Notes: generated from the sequence alone by a model not told the origin. Shown: positions 1 through 11,140, counted from the first letter of the stretch. The stretch is 64,000 nt of DNA from Apoda limacodes (GCA_946406115.1 OX291545.1:1922001-1986000); one strand, 5' to 3'. Made by a program: numbers and translations.

Positions 1-3000
1 TTTTCGCAAATCGAACACGTCATCAATTAAATTAGGACGTCCATAGCGATGAACGAAGAGTTACCATTTTATTTTATTTAATAATCTACTTTATATCAAA
101 AACCTATAGTTCAAAATAGATTATATTGATATTTTTGCAATGAGGGGAAACAGGGACACAGTGACGCAAGTGGGCTCAGTATAGAAATTCCCCTAAATTT
201 CTCGGGAAGGGTAGCCCTCGGCAGACTATAAAGCGTGGCCCCTTGGGAGTCGTATTGGATGCAACCGCCTTACATCTTGCATATTCGACGTCTGTGTTTG
301 TTTCCACACGAAGGGGGTTGTGTTTTGAATTGCTTAGTTCATATTTTATCACTTTATCAAACGTAGGTATTCCTATATTAGTTCAAAGTCAAAATATGAA
401 TTATCAGAATATATTTTATATATATATATCATTGTCTTTGCTGTTTTAATTGAATTTTGAAAACACGAAACTTTTCCTAAACTCCACTTTAGTATATTAT
501 GTGTTTAAATAACTAAGTGTTATAATATAATATATAATAAAAAAATTTAGTCCGTTACTGGATATAGGCGTTCTACCTAATAAATCTTTTTTGGCGGCCC
601 TCCATCTTTTGCATCCAGCCACAACGTGTCCAAGAGTCAAGACTACGTACCCGTAGATGAAGCGCGGAGTGGCAAATTATTTATTCATGTACCCAGTAGT
701 TTACTATGAAAAATAAAAAACTGTAGACATTTAAAAATGCCACATTATGTCAAAATTACTTACTGATTTATTTATTTATGGTCAAATTGGTTATATGCAT
801 ATTAATTAAAACCATAATATACCAGCTTGCACACCGCGTGATTTAACCTTTGCAGTGGTATTGAACGTTGGAAAATTACACCTTAAGGAAATTATTTTTC
901 GAAAAAGACGTAATTCGTTATTTACTAAAAATACGTAAGTCTAAATATCAATTTTCATTTTTTAATTAGAATAACTGGATTCTCTTACAAAGTCATCCCC
1001 TATTTTATGTCCTACGAGACAATTCTCTAAAAACGGTGTAAAATGTCATTCTTAACTTTCAACCAAAAGGCCAAATACCAAATTTCAAAGATTAAACTGT
1101 AAAAATTTAAAAATTGTGTTTACCCTCTTAGGACATACATGTTCTAAATTATATCTTTGTTAAGCCTACAGCTTAGGTACAATTTTAATACCCTAAAACA
1201 TTTATTTAAATTTTTTTTTTAAATTCAACAGGATTTAAAATTTTGAATTTAAATACGCTCGTAGATCAAAAAATTTTTATTTTAACAAACGAATTATTGT
1301 ATTGTTGGTAATAAATCAACAAATTTAAGTCCACTTTCAGACAACAAAGACAAATCACTGAATAACTGTCAGTATCTTAATCCCAAACACTGATCGATCT
1401 CGGTCCGATGACGGGATTGAACTGTTCACTTTCTATCAATTCCCTCTATTTCAGATTGCTGCATGGGGAACGTTTTATTGACGACTTTATCGATGCCCGT
1501 TTAATGTACTTCGGTCCAAATCGCATATTTGTGAAGTCCCCAAGGAGCTGTCAAAGCACTCCGTTTTATTCGAAGGCATTTTCTATTTATTAACTTAAGA
1601 AAATAAGAAAATATCGGATTTTTATTTCAACCCCTGTGATGTCAATGTTTTGTAGATTAAGACATTTTTATGTTTTTTAGGTATCTTCCAAATTTTAATC
1701 AATCAATCAGCCGTGACGTTACTCGACGATTCTTTACTTTTATTTTAATCTTCAGTACTTTGAACTTAAGAGCCATGTATGTTCTTTATTAATGTTTATT
1801 GAAAAAAAAAACGTTTGTTTATTTGTAAACTTGTATCATTAAATAATTAGCAGACTGTTTCGTACGGCTTGTTAATAAAACTTGCCAAGTTCGTAAAATT
1901 TTGTTTTTAAATTTGATTACAGTTATGCATAAACTCACCCTAAAACCATTGCTTTGGCAGTTAATTAAAAAACCGTAGTCAGAAGTTACGATGGCTTGTC
2001 AGTTCTTTATGGAAAACCCCTCGGTAATTTACACAGAGTTGATGTACATGAGTTATCAACACTTTTGTCATCCTAGCACTCATCCAATAACAACTATAGG
2101 CTTCTTTTAACAAGGTTTTTTTACAAATTAATTTTGCTATTTTGCTATTGTGCTGTAAATAATAGACTTATGGGGCTCATTTTCTTTATATATCTGCATT
2201 ATCAGTTTCACAGTATTTATTATTGGTTCTCTATCTTATTGAAGCAACTTCTCCTATTTGTAACACCTTCTTACGTGTCACAATATTATTATAACGATTC
2301 TTCAAACCACATCAATCACTTTAGATATACTAAAAAGCTTCAATTTGTCGTACTTACACATATGCCTTTCTTTCTGTTTGTTATAAAATACATGCAAGAG
2401 AAGCCGCATCCTATCAGTAGTAGGCTACTGACTAACAACATAGATTCGTGTGACATTTTTGAATTTTGTCGGAAAGGTGGTACCTAAGATTCCAAATTTA
2501 AAAAAAAAACCGGGCTAATTTTTTTTTACAAAGGTACATGTAAACTATTTTCAAAATTTTTTGTATGCAAAAAATATATTTGGTTTTTATTTCAGAAATT
2601 AGCTACTTTCTCAAAATAGCTTATCTGTAAGTATATATTGCTGAATTTTTAATTGATCACTTTTTTGAAAATCATATTATACTAAGTACAAATCTAAGCC
2701 TGTAATGGTGGCGCTAGGTTATTTATGTTAGCCCTTTTACATCCTTATTCCTTCATATTTCTTTTACTATATTGAATTTCTGGAGCGCCAAGGTACAGTA
2801 GTACGAATAGATCCCATTTTATACCCATGAACTAAACACAGCTCAATCGAGAAACCCCATTCTTTATTCCCTAATCCCTTACCATAAATCTTTAATTTCA
2901 CAGCATTACATTTCACCCCACTACTCAAGATATCGTTCGACGTTCAAATTGCTCAAACATTCTCTTATGCCCTCGGGGTGGCTATTAAGGTATACATGTG

Positions 3001-3217
3001 GCATACACGCCACTGTTTCCTTCCATACTATAACGATATGCACAAAACTTGAACGTTCGTGCCCGCACTGTGCATTTAGATCACCCCAGGGAATATCTAT
3101 CTTATGGCAAAAGAACATTTTATGTAGGAGCAATAGATACAAAAGAAAAACTCTAAGTAGGGAACTCTTTGAACTAGTGAACCCCCGCAGCTCTGTCCGC
3201 CTTAATTTAATCTTATA
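1..3217. other. AT-rich stretch with no identified gene
   Basis: The stretch has many homopolymer runs and stops in all frames. A G+C-richer patch at about 140-245 and another at 590-660 stand out, but I do not recognise either. A 61-codon ATG frame at 1408-1593 follows no convincing context. Overlapping opposite-strand open frames at 2921-3221 sit in a more balanced patch and resemble nothing I know; they could be an old mobile-element piece. Confidence 0.5.
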
Positions 3218-3552
3218 CTAGCTTTTGTCAGCGACTCCTTCCACCCTAAATTTGGTTGACGTGGTATTACTTGAATATACTAAAGAAGTTTGCTATAGCA
3301 AGCTATAACTGAACTTTAATTAATTCAAGAGAAATTTGGTTATAGTAATGTCATCGTATGGATCATTGTGTCCGAAATAAATAAAGCTTTTTAACTTGAA
3401 CTTTAACTTTTTAAATTCTCTAGCATAAAAATTCGCCCATATATGTGTTTCTCTGTCGATTCTACAATTTCAGCTTAATGAGATGGTTGAGTTACAAATA
3501 AACTTACAAACTTGTAATACTTACAAACTCACATTTATAATATTAGTAGGAT
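3218..3552 (-). repeat. Dispersed repeat, local family B, copy 1
   Basis: On the minus strand the right end reads agcttgctatagcaaac, then ccaaatttagggtggaag, then a terminal agctag-like end at about 3218. The opposite end carries acatttataatattagtagg at 3531-3550. The same end structures recur at 9360-9550, 41838-42140, 50525-51080 and 56278-56752. Repeats of this form are widespread in moth and butterfly genomes. They carry no protein here, and their class is not settled by the sequence. Confidence 0.6.
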
Positions 3553-4289
3553 GATTCCTGCGTTTTGCTGCTGAAAACATTAGGTACATAAAAATTGATA
3601 ATTTTTTTTCTTTCAAACAGCAGTGTTAAACATGCTCAGGGAGCTAAATCTAATACTTTTAAACGAGCAATTCTTGTGTATATGTATATATATATATATA
3701 CAATCTGAATCTGGGAAACGGCTCTAACTTTTTTCATTAAATTTAGTTTGCGGGGCTTTCGGGGGCGATAAATCGATTTAGCTAGGTTTCATTTTTAGAA
3801 AACTTCGTTTTATCCGTGTTTTCAGGCAATGATAAACTGAAAAATATGTCTCTTTCTGACATCTATTGACAATAAGTAATATAGTATTTATACCGACACA
3901 GCAACACTAAAGCTACTTGACAATAGATGGCGTTGTTAAAAAAAACGAGCAAAGCTCAGTCCCCAGGAACTAAGCTTAAGTAGACTAAAGTCTGCAGTAC
4001 TCGGTTCTCGTGATCTTGAAGGCATGTATGGAAGTAGGTGCATCTTGCTTATCGAGACTTTAAAACTAAATCGTACTTACTTTCAAACATTACACGTGAG
4101 CGGAAGTTTTAATTTTAATTTGTGCAATAGCTCCCAGCACTGATTGCAGCCGCGTAACCTACGCTTATCACATCTCGCTTGCATAATGCCCTTATAATAT
4201 TAGCAGATACTATGATGAAGTAATGGACGCGTTTATCTGTTATAAACCACTATCCGTCTTAGTGAAGACGTTTTGATTATCATCGAAAG
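3553..4289. other. No gene seen; short TA-repeat tract
   Basis: The interval holds a (ta)n microsatellite at about 3676-3701. A near-inverted pair containing tctattgacaa and ttgacaatagat flanks 3858-3926, with one mismatch, and is too weak to call an element. Confidence 0.5.
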
Positions 4290-4505
4290 CGAAAAAAAAA
4301 ATTTGCAGTTTTTTTTTCGAATAACTAAGTAGTAAACTAAATCCAAAGCGAACTCTTCCTAAATGACTAGACTGATTTTGATCATTTTTGAGTGGGTGAC
4401 TGGATGGTTTAGATTCATAACTGTATACAGTAGGTAGCACTGCAATCGGGCTCTGCAGCACATCTCCTGAGGGCCAAACAATGTCTGCCGGGTCATCTAG
4501 TTTGT
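4290..4505 (-). repeat. Decayed dispersed repeat beginning with the gacccggcagac motif
   Basis: On the minus strand the segment starts tagatgacccggcagacatt and later has caaaatcagtctagtcattt. This wording matches a common insect repeat pattern in which a 'do the alleles prefer' style pairing of gacccggcagac with an aaaatcggtccagtc block is usual. An 89-codon open frame across it (4240-4509) is a by-product of the repeat. No protein is recognised. Confidence 0.4.
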
Positions 4506-5652
4506 ACATACCTACATATATTGTTTTTTGCTTAAAATGTCTTACACAAGCATGCCTAATCGGATTGTTTTATACTTACACAGAGTTTTTCTCTTAAACT
4601 CTTTTTAACTGAAACATAGTTAAAACATTTAATATAGGCAAACGGAAAGGTGTCAATGATTTACAGATTTATCTAGATATAGTACATATTGTTCTTATTT
4701 AGTAATAACATCCTATGTAGGAAACATTTTTGTATTTTAACTCTTAAACAGTTAGATGAAAAGGGTGTCAAAACATCTATGGAAACACAACATATTTTAA
4801 AAGAATTTATACGCTAGTTACCTACTAATATGTAGATATTGTCCAACTCTTTTTGTCTTTAAAATGACGCGGGCAGAGTCACAGGCCTCGATTAGTTAAC
4901 AAAACTTAACTTTGTTTGCATTATTTATGGTTAATTTAGCGAATACTTAGGGGACTCGGAAACTTACGCTTTGTTAATCACACTGCGTCTATTCTGAACA
5001 CAAACTAAGAGCAACGAGCTTTTATGAATAATAAATGCTATTTTAAACCTCCAGGAACTTTATTATTTTTGTTCTATTGTAAAATAATATTCTATGGTTT
5101 CTAAGATTTCGGCTACATAAATTAGTAGACTCGTTCGTTCCGTTCATGAAGGTTCAAAGATTGAGGAGTGCATGACCTAGGTTGCAGCAATAAATCATGC
5201 CCATGGGAGTATGGAGCCGCGTACCATGTTGCCTTAAAATCTATTTTCTTATATTACGTTTTTTTTTTATTTATTTAACCTTAAACAAATCTTTGTGTAC
5301 ATATGTTAATATCTGCGTAACAGTTTGTCGGCAGTAGTTCATGTCCACATTTAGGTACTCATATGATATGGATATCTATATATATACATTAATATGTGTG
5401 TGCATATGTATATGTGTGTCATATAAACTACATAACGTACTGATATCTGTATAGTTACATAACAAAAGTTTACTAATAATAAGATACTAATCAGAAAAAT
5501 CTTTGGCTAGATATAAAGAAGAATAATTATGTTGTTTTTTTTTAATTAATTTGCTTAGTAAGTTAAAGGGTATTTTCTCAAAATTATTCTTAGATTAAAC
5601 ATTTTTTTAAATATCTGGGGCTTGTCATGTACTAGTGTGGGAACTTACTATC
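4506..5652. other. No gene seen; TG/TA microsatellite
   Basis: The stretch is AT-rich. It contains an interrupted (ta)n/(tg)n microsatellite at about 5371-5420 and a slightly G+C-richer patch at 5130-5230 that I cannot identify. Confidence 0.5.
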
Positions 5653-6390
5653 CAGGGATGTTATGGATATAAAATTTTGGATATGGATATGGATGCGGAT
5701 ATAGAAATAATATAATATCGGTTTCAGATACGGTAAAGGATATGAAATTATGTCGGATTATCCTTTAGTTTCAGATAGTTTCTGTTACGGATATTAGTTT
5801 ATACGTAATTGTAAAAAAATACGAAAAGGAACATAAATGTCTTGACTTTATTTCTAGGTTATCATTTGGTTTTATAATCAGTCATATACGTAATCATTAT
5901 ATATAGCTACTCATTTTTAAAAGTTATCTAAGTACTGGAAAAATGCAAAAACAAAATTATTATAAACAAAAATTTCCTTATTTCTTTAATATTATTTAAT
6001 ATCTTTATTGGAATTATTACAACACATCAGTCTTCATAGGTCACTGCCTGCGTATTAAAGAGTAAAAACTAAAACTGTCTCACAAATTGGAATGAACATT
6101 TTTACTTTAATCTAAATATTAATTATAGAACAACCAAAACAGTTTTCGTGGAAAGTTTAGCCCACTGTTTATATCTTACAGAATCTGCATTAACTTCAGT
6201 GCAAAGGTCACGCGCGGCTAGTGAGCGGGCGCACGGCCAGACAAAAACCTGTCGTAATATATGCTTAGCTTAGACTCCGCCTCTATCCGAAACAATTCGA
6301 AATTATTATATCGGAGTCAATTACGGATAGATTTTTATTTCGGATGTCCGATAGTTTAGGTTACGGATACAGAGCTCCATAATATCTCTA
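5653..6390. mobile_element. Non-autonomous hAT-type DNA transposon, 738 bp
   Basis: The left end reads CAGGGATGTTATGGA and the right end, reversed, reads TAGAGATATTATGGA, giving an imperfect inverted terminal repeat of about 15 bp that starts like many hAT elements. The flanks are ttactatc (5645-5652) and gtactatc (6391-6398), an 8-bp target-site duplication with one mismatch, the length typical of hAT transposases. Subterminal ggatatggatat repeats and reversed copies near the right end fit hAT architecture. No transposase frame is present, so it would have been moved in trans. Divergent ends and the mismatched target duplication mean it is old. Confidence 0.75.
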
Positions 6391-6784
6391 GTACTATCCA
6401 TTGATGTGTGCGTTTACCATAATAATTATTAGTTGTGTAAACTTTTAATTCATTCTTTTTAGATAATCGGGTTGGGCAGTTATGTAATCGTTTCTCTTTA
6501 ATTTGTCATTATTGTTTTGCGTCATAATAATGTACTAAACACATATGATATTATAATAGTATTATCATCTACAGAAGGGATACAAACATCTTATAAAATC
6601 GAAGCAAAAATTTAAATTCCACTTTAAATATGGTGTCGGCGTCGAATTACGTGTGCCTCTTATGTCCAAACGAATAAGTCCTATTTCTAAACAGATAACA
6701 GTACGTTTTATCGTGTAAATAATATAGTTGGAACAAAAATAAATAGGTAATTGAAAGTCATCATTGCAACTATACGGAGACTCG
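6391..6784. other. No gene seen
   Basis: AT-rich sequence between the hAT element and the possible exon at 6785. It would be downstream of that exon if the gene model holds. No clear polyadenylation arrangement was picked out. Confidence 0.4.
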
Positions 6785-6904
6785 TTAAAATGTCAGCTCT
6801 GCGCCGCAAATCTTGGGCAGCAGCCGCTCCAGAGAGGACGGTCCCACAGGGCCAGGCGCTCGGTCTGAGCCTCGTGATGCAGACGCAGTCGGCGCAAGAT
6901 TTAG
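6785..6904 (-). CDS. Possible last exon or gene fragment
   Basis: On the minus strand an acceptor-like gttgcaatttag ends at 6905. It is followed by 39 codons reading LNLAPTASASRGSDRAPG and closing with SLERLLPKICGAELTF and TAA. The G+C-rich patch coincides with the open frame and falls off at the stop. A second minus-strand frame is open further (to 6708), is cysteine-rich and has equally plausible codons. The plus strand has a 43-codon ATG frame at 6790-6921. This could be the terminal exon of the gene whose exons lie at 8453-11140, because it is in phase with the weak GTGGAC donor in the third exon. The link is inference only. Confidence 0.28.
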   Translation of the reverse strand, partial: LNLAPTASASRGSDRAPGPVGPSSLERLLPKICGAELTF

Positions 6905-7077
6905 CTAAATTGCAACGATGAGCTGCCGCTGCCACTTTCTATGAACCTCGTGATGAGAAACTTATTCTTCTACATTTCTCTTGATTTCTTGAAAAAACGT
7001 TTTTATTATCTAGTCTGTAGAGCAACTGTGTGAATAAAGTTAAAGTTGAATAATAACAATTCCCAGGCCCAGTTCAA

Positions 7078-7290
7078 TTTTTTTTTACACCACTCAGGTG
7101 GCAAACAAGCTCCCGGTCCGCCCGATAGTAAGCCGTCACCGCAGCCTTTGGACGTTTGCAACACCTGGGGCATCACTTTCGCGTTGCTGCCCCTAAAAAA
7201 TTTAATAACTTCTTTCTTAAAGTACCCCATACTGTAGTCCTTAGAGAAAACCTTGGCAGGAAGCTCATTCCACTACCTTAGCGTTCGCGG
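7078..7290 (-). mobile_element. LINE 3' end, local family G, copy 1
   Basis: The plus strand starts with a T run (the A tail of a minus-strand element), then ggtggcaaacaagctc, ggtccgcccgatagtaag and, further on, ccttggcaggaagctcattcc. Reversed, the last part encodes a decayed LPAKVFSKDYSMGYFKKEV, the kind of C-terminal tail (NELP...FKK) found in jockey/CR1-like non-LTR retrotransposons. Related copies lie at 29175-29245, 55258-55345, 57035-57200 and 62685-62865, all in the same orientation. It is truncated at the 5' side, as is usual for LINE insertions. Confidence 0.7.
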
Positions 7291-8136
7291 GGGAAGTTTC
7301 TCTGAAATAGCACTATACGTAACATCAATTATAAGTTTTAAAGCGAAAGTCATATCCTTTGTTTGAAATTTAGATATCTGTGGCTGGTGTAACGTTAAAA
7401 TTTAAAAATAAAATTTCAATTATATTTTGATCTTAAGGCGTGATACAAGCATAATTCTTTTTTAATTCCTAAACCCAAATAACACACATATTCAAAAGCT
7501 TTCATATTAATATTTGATTTATTATCAATATTTTGTTATAAATCTTAATATTTTTTTGGAATACGCGAACAGAAAGGCTGACCTAGTTTGTGCAATAAAC
7601 GGTCTATAAACACATTAGGTATAATAAATTAATTATGAAGAACTTTTTAAAGTCACAACATATAGGTAACATGTTGTCTTAGGAATGTCACGCAAACGTT
7701 TCAAACGCCGTTCACCCAAAGGTAAGTCGTAGTTTTTCGCGGAAAGTTAACCTAACAACCTGGACCGCAGTTTTCTCCACCTTCAATTTTCCACTCGATA
7801 ACACTACAATTTGATACTAATTTAAAAAGTTTCTCCTCCGTTTCGACGGAACATTAACTCCGCCAACGTTTACGTAGTTGATGAAATTTAACATTAATTT
7901 TAGATGTTTTATCTAATTTTGTTTTATTCTTTATTTATTATATAAGAATAAAATTTACAATTTAAAATAGGGCCAATTTTGAGGTATACCACATCCAACA
8001 AAAATCCTCAGAAGTTGCTGTAAAAAGTTATGCGCGAAAATACAACATAAAAACATATATATATAATAGTAATATTTATAAAAATATTTCCAAAAAAATA
8101 ATCGAGAAGCATTAATTGAAAAATATATTAAATTAA
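7291..8136. other. No gene seen
   Basis: AT-rich interval that would be intronic if the exons at 8137-8453 and 6785-6904 belong together. The open frame at 7955-8140 is low-complexity and has no exon signals. Confidence 0.4.
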
Positions 8137-8453
8137 TCAAATCGAGTAAATAAAACCTATCTTCTTATAAAACGACAACTCCCACCACTTAAGCTTTGCA
8201 ATCGGCGCCTGGCTGTCCACCTTCTTGCTCCTCTTCAGCTTCCTGAAGAAAACTCCTTCGACTTTGACTCTCTGGTCGCAGGTCTCTCGAGACGCTCGTG
8301 GTTCCAGGACCGATGATACGCTCTTAGTGTGCGGCCGAGGGTAGAACAGCCATCGCTTTGAACCCAGGCCATCGCTTTTCAGTAGCTCCTGAATACGATC
8401 TTGACGCTTTTTTGTTATAAGGTATTTTGTGGTAGTTGATTTGTTGTTCCTTG
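8137..8453 (-). CDS. Candidate third exon of the RS-domain gene
   Basis: On the minus strand a strong acceptor, cacctctttcag, ends at 8454. The exon then starts with CA, which completes a codon with the single C left by the GTACGT donor of exon 2 (giving Pro). The frame is open for about 104 codons, running through KKRQDRIQELLKSDG, RWLFYPRPHTK and a basic stretch RKLKRSKKVDS, to a TGA at 8139-8137. Its base composition is near 50% G+C against about a third around it, and codons favour C or G at the third position, as in a real exon. No domain is recognised. Other frames are open in part: one carries an acidic stretch after about 8330. The true 3' end is therefore uncertain; a weak phase-0 donor lies at AAG/GTGGAC. 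It could instead be an old gene fragment unrelated to exons 1 and 2. Confidence 0.48.
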
Positions 8454-8493
8454 CTGAAAGAGGTGTATAGGCTTTACATGATGGTCTCTCCAC

Positions 8494-9359
8494 TCATAAG
8501 ACGACTTTTAATACCACTGCAATACGGAATATAGGCTGAGCGATAATAAATTCGGTGATTTAAGCAGGATTTTTTTTAAATTTGAGATTATGCTTCTCAC
8601 AAAAGTAAATGAATAATTAAATTTAAAATAATGAAACCAATGTCGAACTACACAGGAAGTTTGGAGTAGAATTGGCACATATAATTCCAGTTGTTTTTTA
8701 ATAAATAGATATTTAAGTAAATCACAGAGGCATTTAAGTTGAAGATTTTTTTGTCTACTAGTTAAATGACCGTATCTACTGACCACTATATATTTTTAAT
8801 TACCATGTCGTTTAAAGCAAATTTTTAATTTATTAATCACCATTTAGCAGTATACTGTTGCACCCATGCCTTTTCAAAAGAACGCCACAACTCTTATTCT
8901 TTCACCTTTTTTATCCAGCCACTTTTAGCACACCTGGCCACTAAAATACAGAACACATCTGCCACAACGGCCATTGGTTTTGCAACAGATATGACCTGCT
9001 TATTGCCACTTAGGCTTGCTTAATCTATGAGCTATAATGTCGTTGTCAATTACTTCTTCATCGGATCTCCTAATTTCTGATCATAGCATATAAATAAAAA
9101 AACACCAAGCAAGTTTAAAAAAAGTTAAATAATAAATAATTCAAACTAGTCATTATGTACTTTCACAACTTTTCGTACTGTCTGTAGTATATTTTTGTGA
9201 GTTTTGATTCAAGTTTCTACTAAAAGTGGCCACTTTAAGCAGAAACGAGGATCAAGGCTGGCAGACATATTCTACAAACAATACAACACATTCATAAAAA
9301 TAGTTTATGACAAGTTTGTTTTCTAATACTTTATATTTAAGATACGCTTTGTAGGAGAG
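8494..9359. other. Intron or intergenic sequence, unidentified
   Basis: It would lie in intron 2 of the RS-domain gene model. It contains related patches ccacttttagca (8921) and taaaagtggccac (9222) in opposite orientation, but no element boundaries. The open frame at 8508-8786 looks accidental. Confidence 0.4.
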
Positions 9360-9550
9360 GAAAATAAAAATATTCTATGTTTATCCCGGAAAATTTAAAA
9401 GTTCCCGCGGGAGTAAATTAAACGAAATTCCACTTGCACGACCTATATAGCTTGCTATAACAATACTCTTTAGTATAATCAAGGAGTTGTCGTAACCCAC
9501 ACCGATAACCAAATGTAGGGCAGGCAAAGCAGCTGGAAAAAGCTAGTTTC
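9360..9550 (+). repeat. Dispersed repeat, local family B, partial copy 2
   Basis: It contains tatcccggaaaattta and tagcttgctataac, then accgataaccaaatgtaggg and ends ctggaaaaagctag. These blocks match the reversed copy at 3218-3552 and the plus-strand copies at 50525-51080 and 56278-56752. It would sit inside intron 2 of the RS-domain gene model. Confidence 0.6.
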
Positions 9551-10078
9551 TCAATGAAAATATATGCATATGATAAGCTGTATCAGACTTTCATAATAGA
9601 GTTTTTCTGCAGGATCGTAGGATTCTGGACTTGAAATTGATATGCTACTTAATAATATCTTAATAGAGAGTTTTGGCGCGAATCTTAAGAAGGAGTGGTG
9701 TTTTTTTCTGTTTAATTTTTCTAAATTCATTTAGTGACTTTCGATGTATATATATTTTAGCAAAGTTTTACGAAAGTGTGTTTAGAATTGTGCAGCGAAG
9801 GCTCATGAATAGTGAATTATGAAGAAATAAGCAGGACATGACGCGCAATGGCTGAGGATCCACACCAAATCTCCCGCCCAATCTTGGGACTTGAAAACGA
9901 GGACGCGCGGTAACGCGCCACGATACGATATAATATAATTGACTTTGACTCTGGCAAATGCATAAATGGTCTGCTAAGACCGTGTGAGCCCATTATAATA
10001 TTAAAAAAAAAAAAAAATATCTTAATATTTCATGAAACCAATTTAAAAAAAAAAAAACAAATTAAAGTATTTACGTAC

Positions 10079-10302
10079 GCGTCAAATATAGAACTCGAAA
10101 AGCATCTAGAAAGCTCGGTTGCCTCAAATTCAGCTCCCTCTGTCGACTTCCGAACCTCGAGTGGGACTTCGATCTGGATCGAGACCGAGACCTTGACTTC
10201 GATCTAGATCTGGACCGACTCTTCGACCGGGATCGAGATTTCGTCCTGGACCTAGATGTTTTACTTCTTGTTGTGGACCTTTCCTCGCGATATTTGGAAC
10301 GC
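10079..10302 (-). CDS. RS-domain exon of the same gene
   Basis: After the AG acceptor at 10304-10303 the frame set by exon 1 reads RSKYREERSTTRSKTSRSRT and then about 30 residues of almost pure Arg-Ser and Lys-Ser dipeptides, ending near SHSRFGSRQREL. RS domains mark SR proteins and SR-related splicing factors, where serine phosphorylation controls nuclear localisation and contacts with other spliceosomal proteins; that is family knowledge. There is no RRM in this exon, so this is not a classical SRSF protein as far as can be seen. The frame stays open to a TAA at 10073-10071. Two donors overlap just before it: GTACGT from 10078 and GTAAAT from 10074. The first leaves one base and fits the next candidate exon. 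A different reading frame across the same DNA is open from 10130 to 10351, but it ignores the splice site and the RS codons. Confidence 0.68.
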
Positions 10303-11000
10303 CTATTTGAAAAAAAAAGGAATAAAAAAGCATAATTTTACAGTGCAACAAACTTGGGTTTCGACCCGGCGATCAAACATCAAAAATACAGTCGCTATAA
10401 ATGCTGTGAACTTACGCGACCAGTAGCAGACACCTGGTTATAAAAGTTAGTTCCACTGTACCTAGTTTTTTTTGTTCAATTCAGAATAGTAATTCAACAA
10501 TACAACACATCCAGAAGGGAATTAAAGTCACCGACATAGCTCGCAAAGTCAGCAAGCTAAAGTGGCACTGGGCTGGCCACGTCTGTTGGAGGACCGATGG
10601 CCGATGGACCGCGTACGAAGGCGAAGCGTGGGACGCTCTTAAAAGGCTGGCCGCTGGTAGCTGGATGCGGAAGGCAGAGGACCGAGAGAGATGGCGAGCC
10701 ATAGAGAATGCTTATATCCAGCAGTGAACCATTATAGGCTGATCTGGTAAATACATAATTGTGTGTACATCACTGTATTTTACAGCGTAAAAAGTACTTT
10801 TTTATCGTTTTCATTTCGTTTTTAAATTTGAGAGAGTTTTTAATGTATCCTAATCTTGAGAGAAACAGCAACAGATTTTTGCAGTAAGAGTTAGTAATTT
10901 TGGAGTTTGAATATTGGTACATTTACCTTCTCTTATCTGTATATTGGTTAAGGACCTGTAAAATTAACATAGGTTGGTATTTAACGATACTTCTGCTTAC
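10303..11000 (-). other. Intron 1 of the candidate RS-domain gene
   Basis: The 698-bp interval starts GTAAGC and ends in a long pyrimidine tract followed by CAAATAG, a textbook GT-AG intron. It contains a decayed RTE-type LINE 3' fragment at about 10480-10735 lying antisense to the gene. Apart from that fragment it is AT-rich filler. Confidence 0.65.
10480..10735 (+). mobile_element. RTE-type LINE 3' fragment inside intron 1
   Basis: The plus strand encodes GIKVTDIARKVSKLKWHWAG, then HVCWRTDGRW, and after frame breaks ENAYIQQ-stop. This is the C-terminal tail typical of RTE-clade non-LTR retrotransposons from insects (the TKVTDIA...LKWQWAGHIARR pattern). The fragment at 63234-64000 is a second, longer copy of the same type. 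Both strands look open in places, but the plus strand carries the conserved residues. It is 5'-truncated and frameshifted, and lies antisense to the RS-domain gene. Confidence 0.75.
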
Positions 11001-11140
11001 CTTCTTCCGACATCGTAGGACATTCTTGACGTTCCAATACCATAATAGTCCCCAAACCCATCACCATGGTCTGGGTATTCCCCCTCACGCGGCTGCATTC
11101 CCGGGAAGGGTGATGGATATGAATAACCATAACTTTCCAT
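11001..11140 (-). CDS. Start exon of a candidate RS-domain protein gene
   Basis: Read on the minus strand, an ATG at 11140-11138 opens 46 codons plus two bases. The peptide begins MESYGYSYPSPFPGMQ and is rich in Tyr, Gly, Pro and acidic residues. The start is supported by A at -3, G at +4 and an in-frame TAA four codons upstream with no AG acceptor in between. The exon ends GGAAGAAG followed by GTAAGC, a near-consensus splice donor at 11000. The two leftover bases (AG) join the single leading G of the exon at 10302 to make AGG (Arg), and the frame then runs straight into Arg-Ser repeats. The block is clearly less AT-rich than its surroundings, with C/G-ended codons. No known domain is visible in this part; it is probably disordered. 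I infer a nuclear RNA-processing role only from the RS domain downstream. The orthologue is not recognised. Confidence 0.72.

Noticed and set aside
2921..3221. Overlapping open frames on both strands
   Set aside because: No domain or start context; likely an unrecognised repeat remnant.
3858..3926. MITE between tctattgacaa and ttgacaatagat
   Set aside because: The inverted match is short and imperfect, and nothing else supports an element.
10130..10351. 73-codon minus-strand frame over the RS exon
   Set aside because: It runs through the splice acceptor in another frame; the RS frame joined to exon 1 explains the sequence better.
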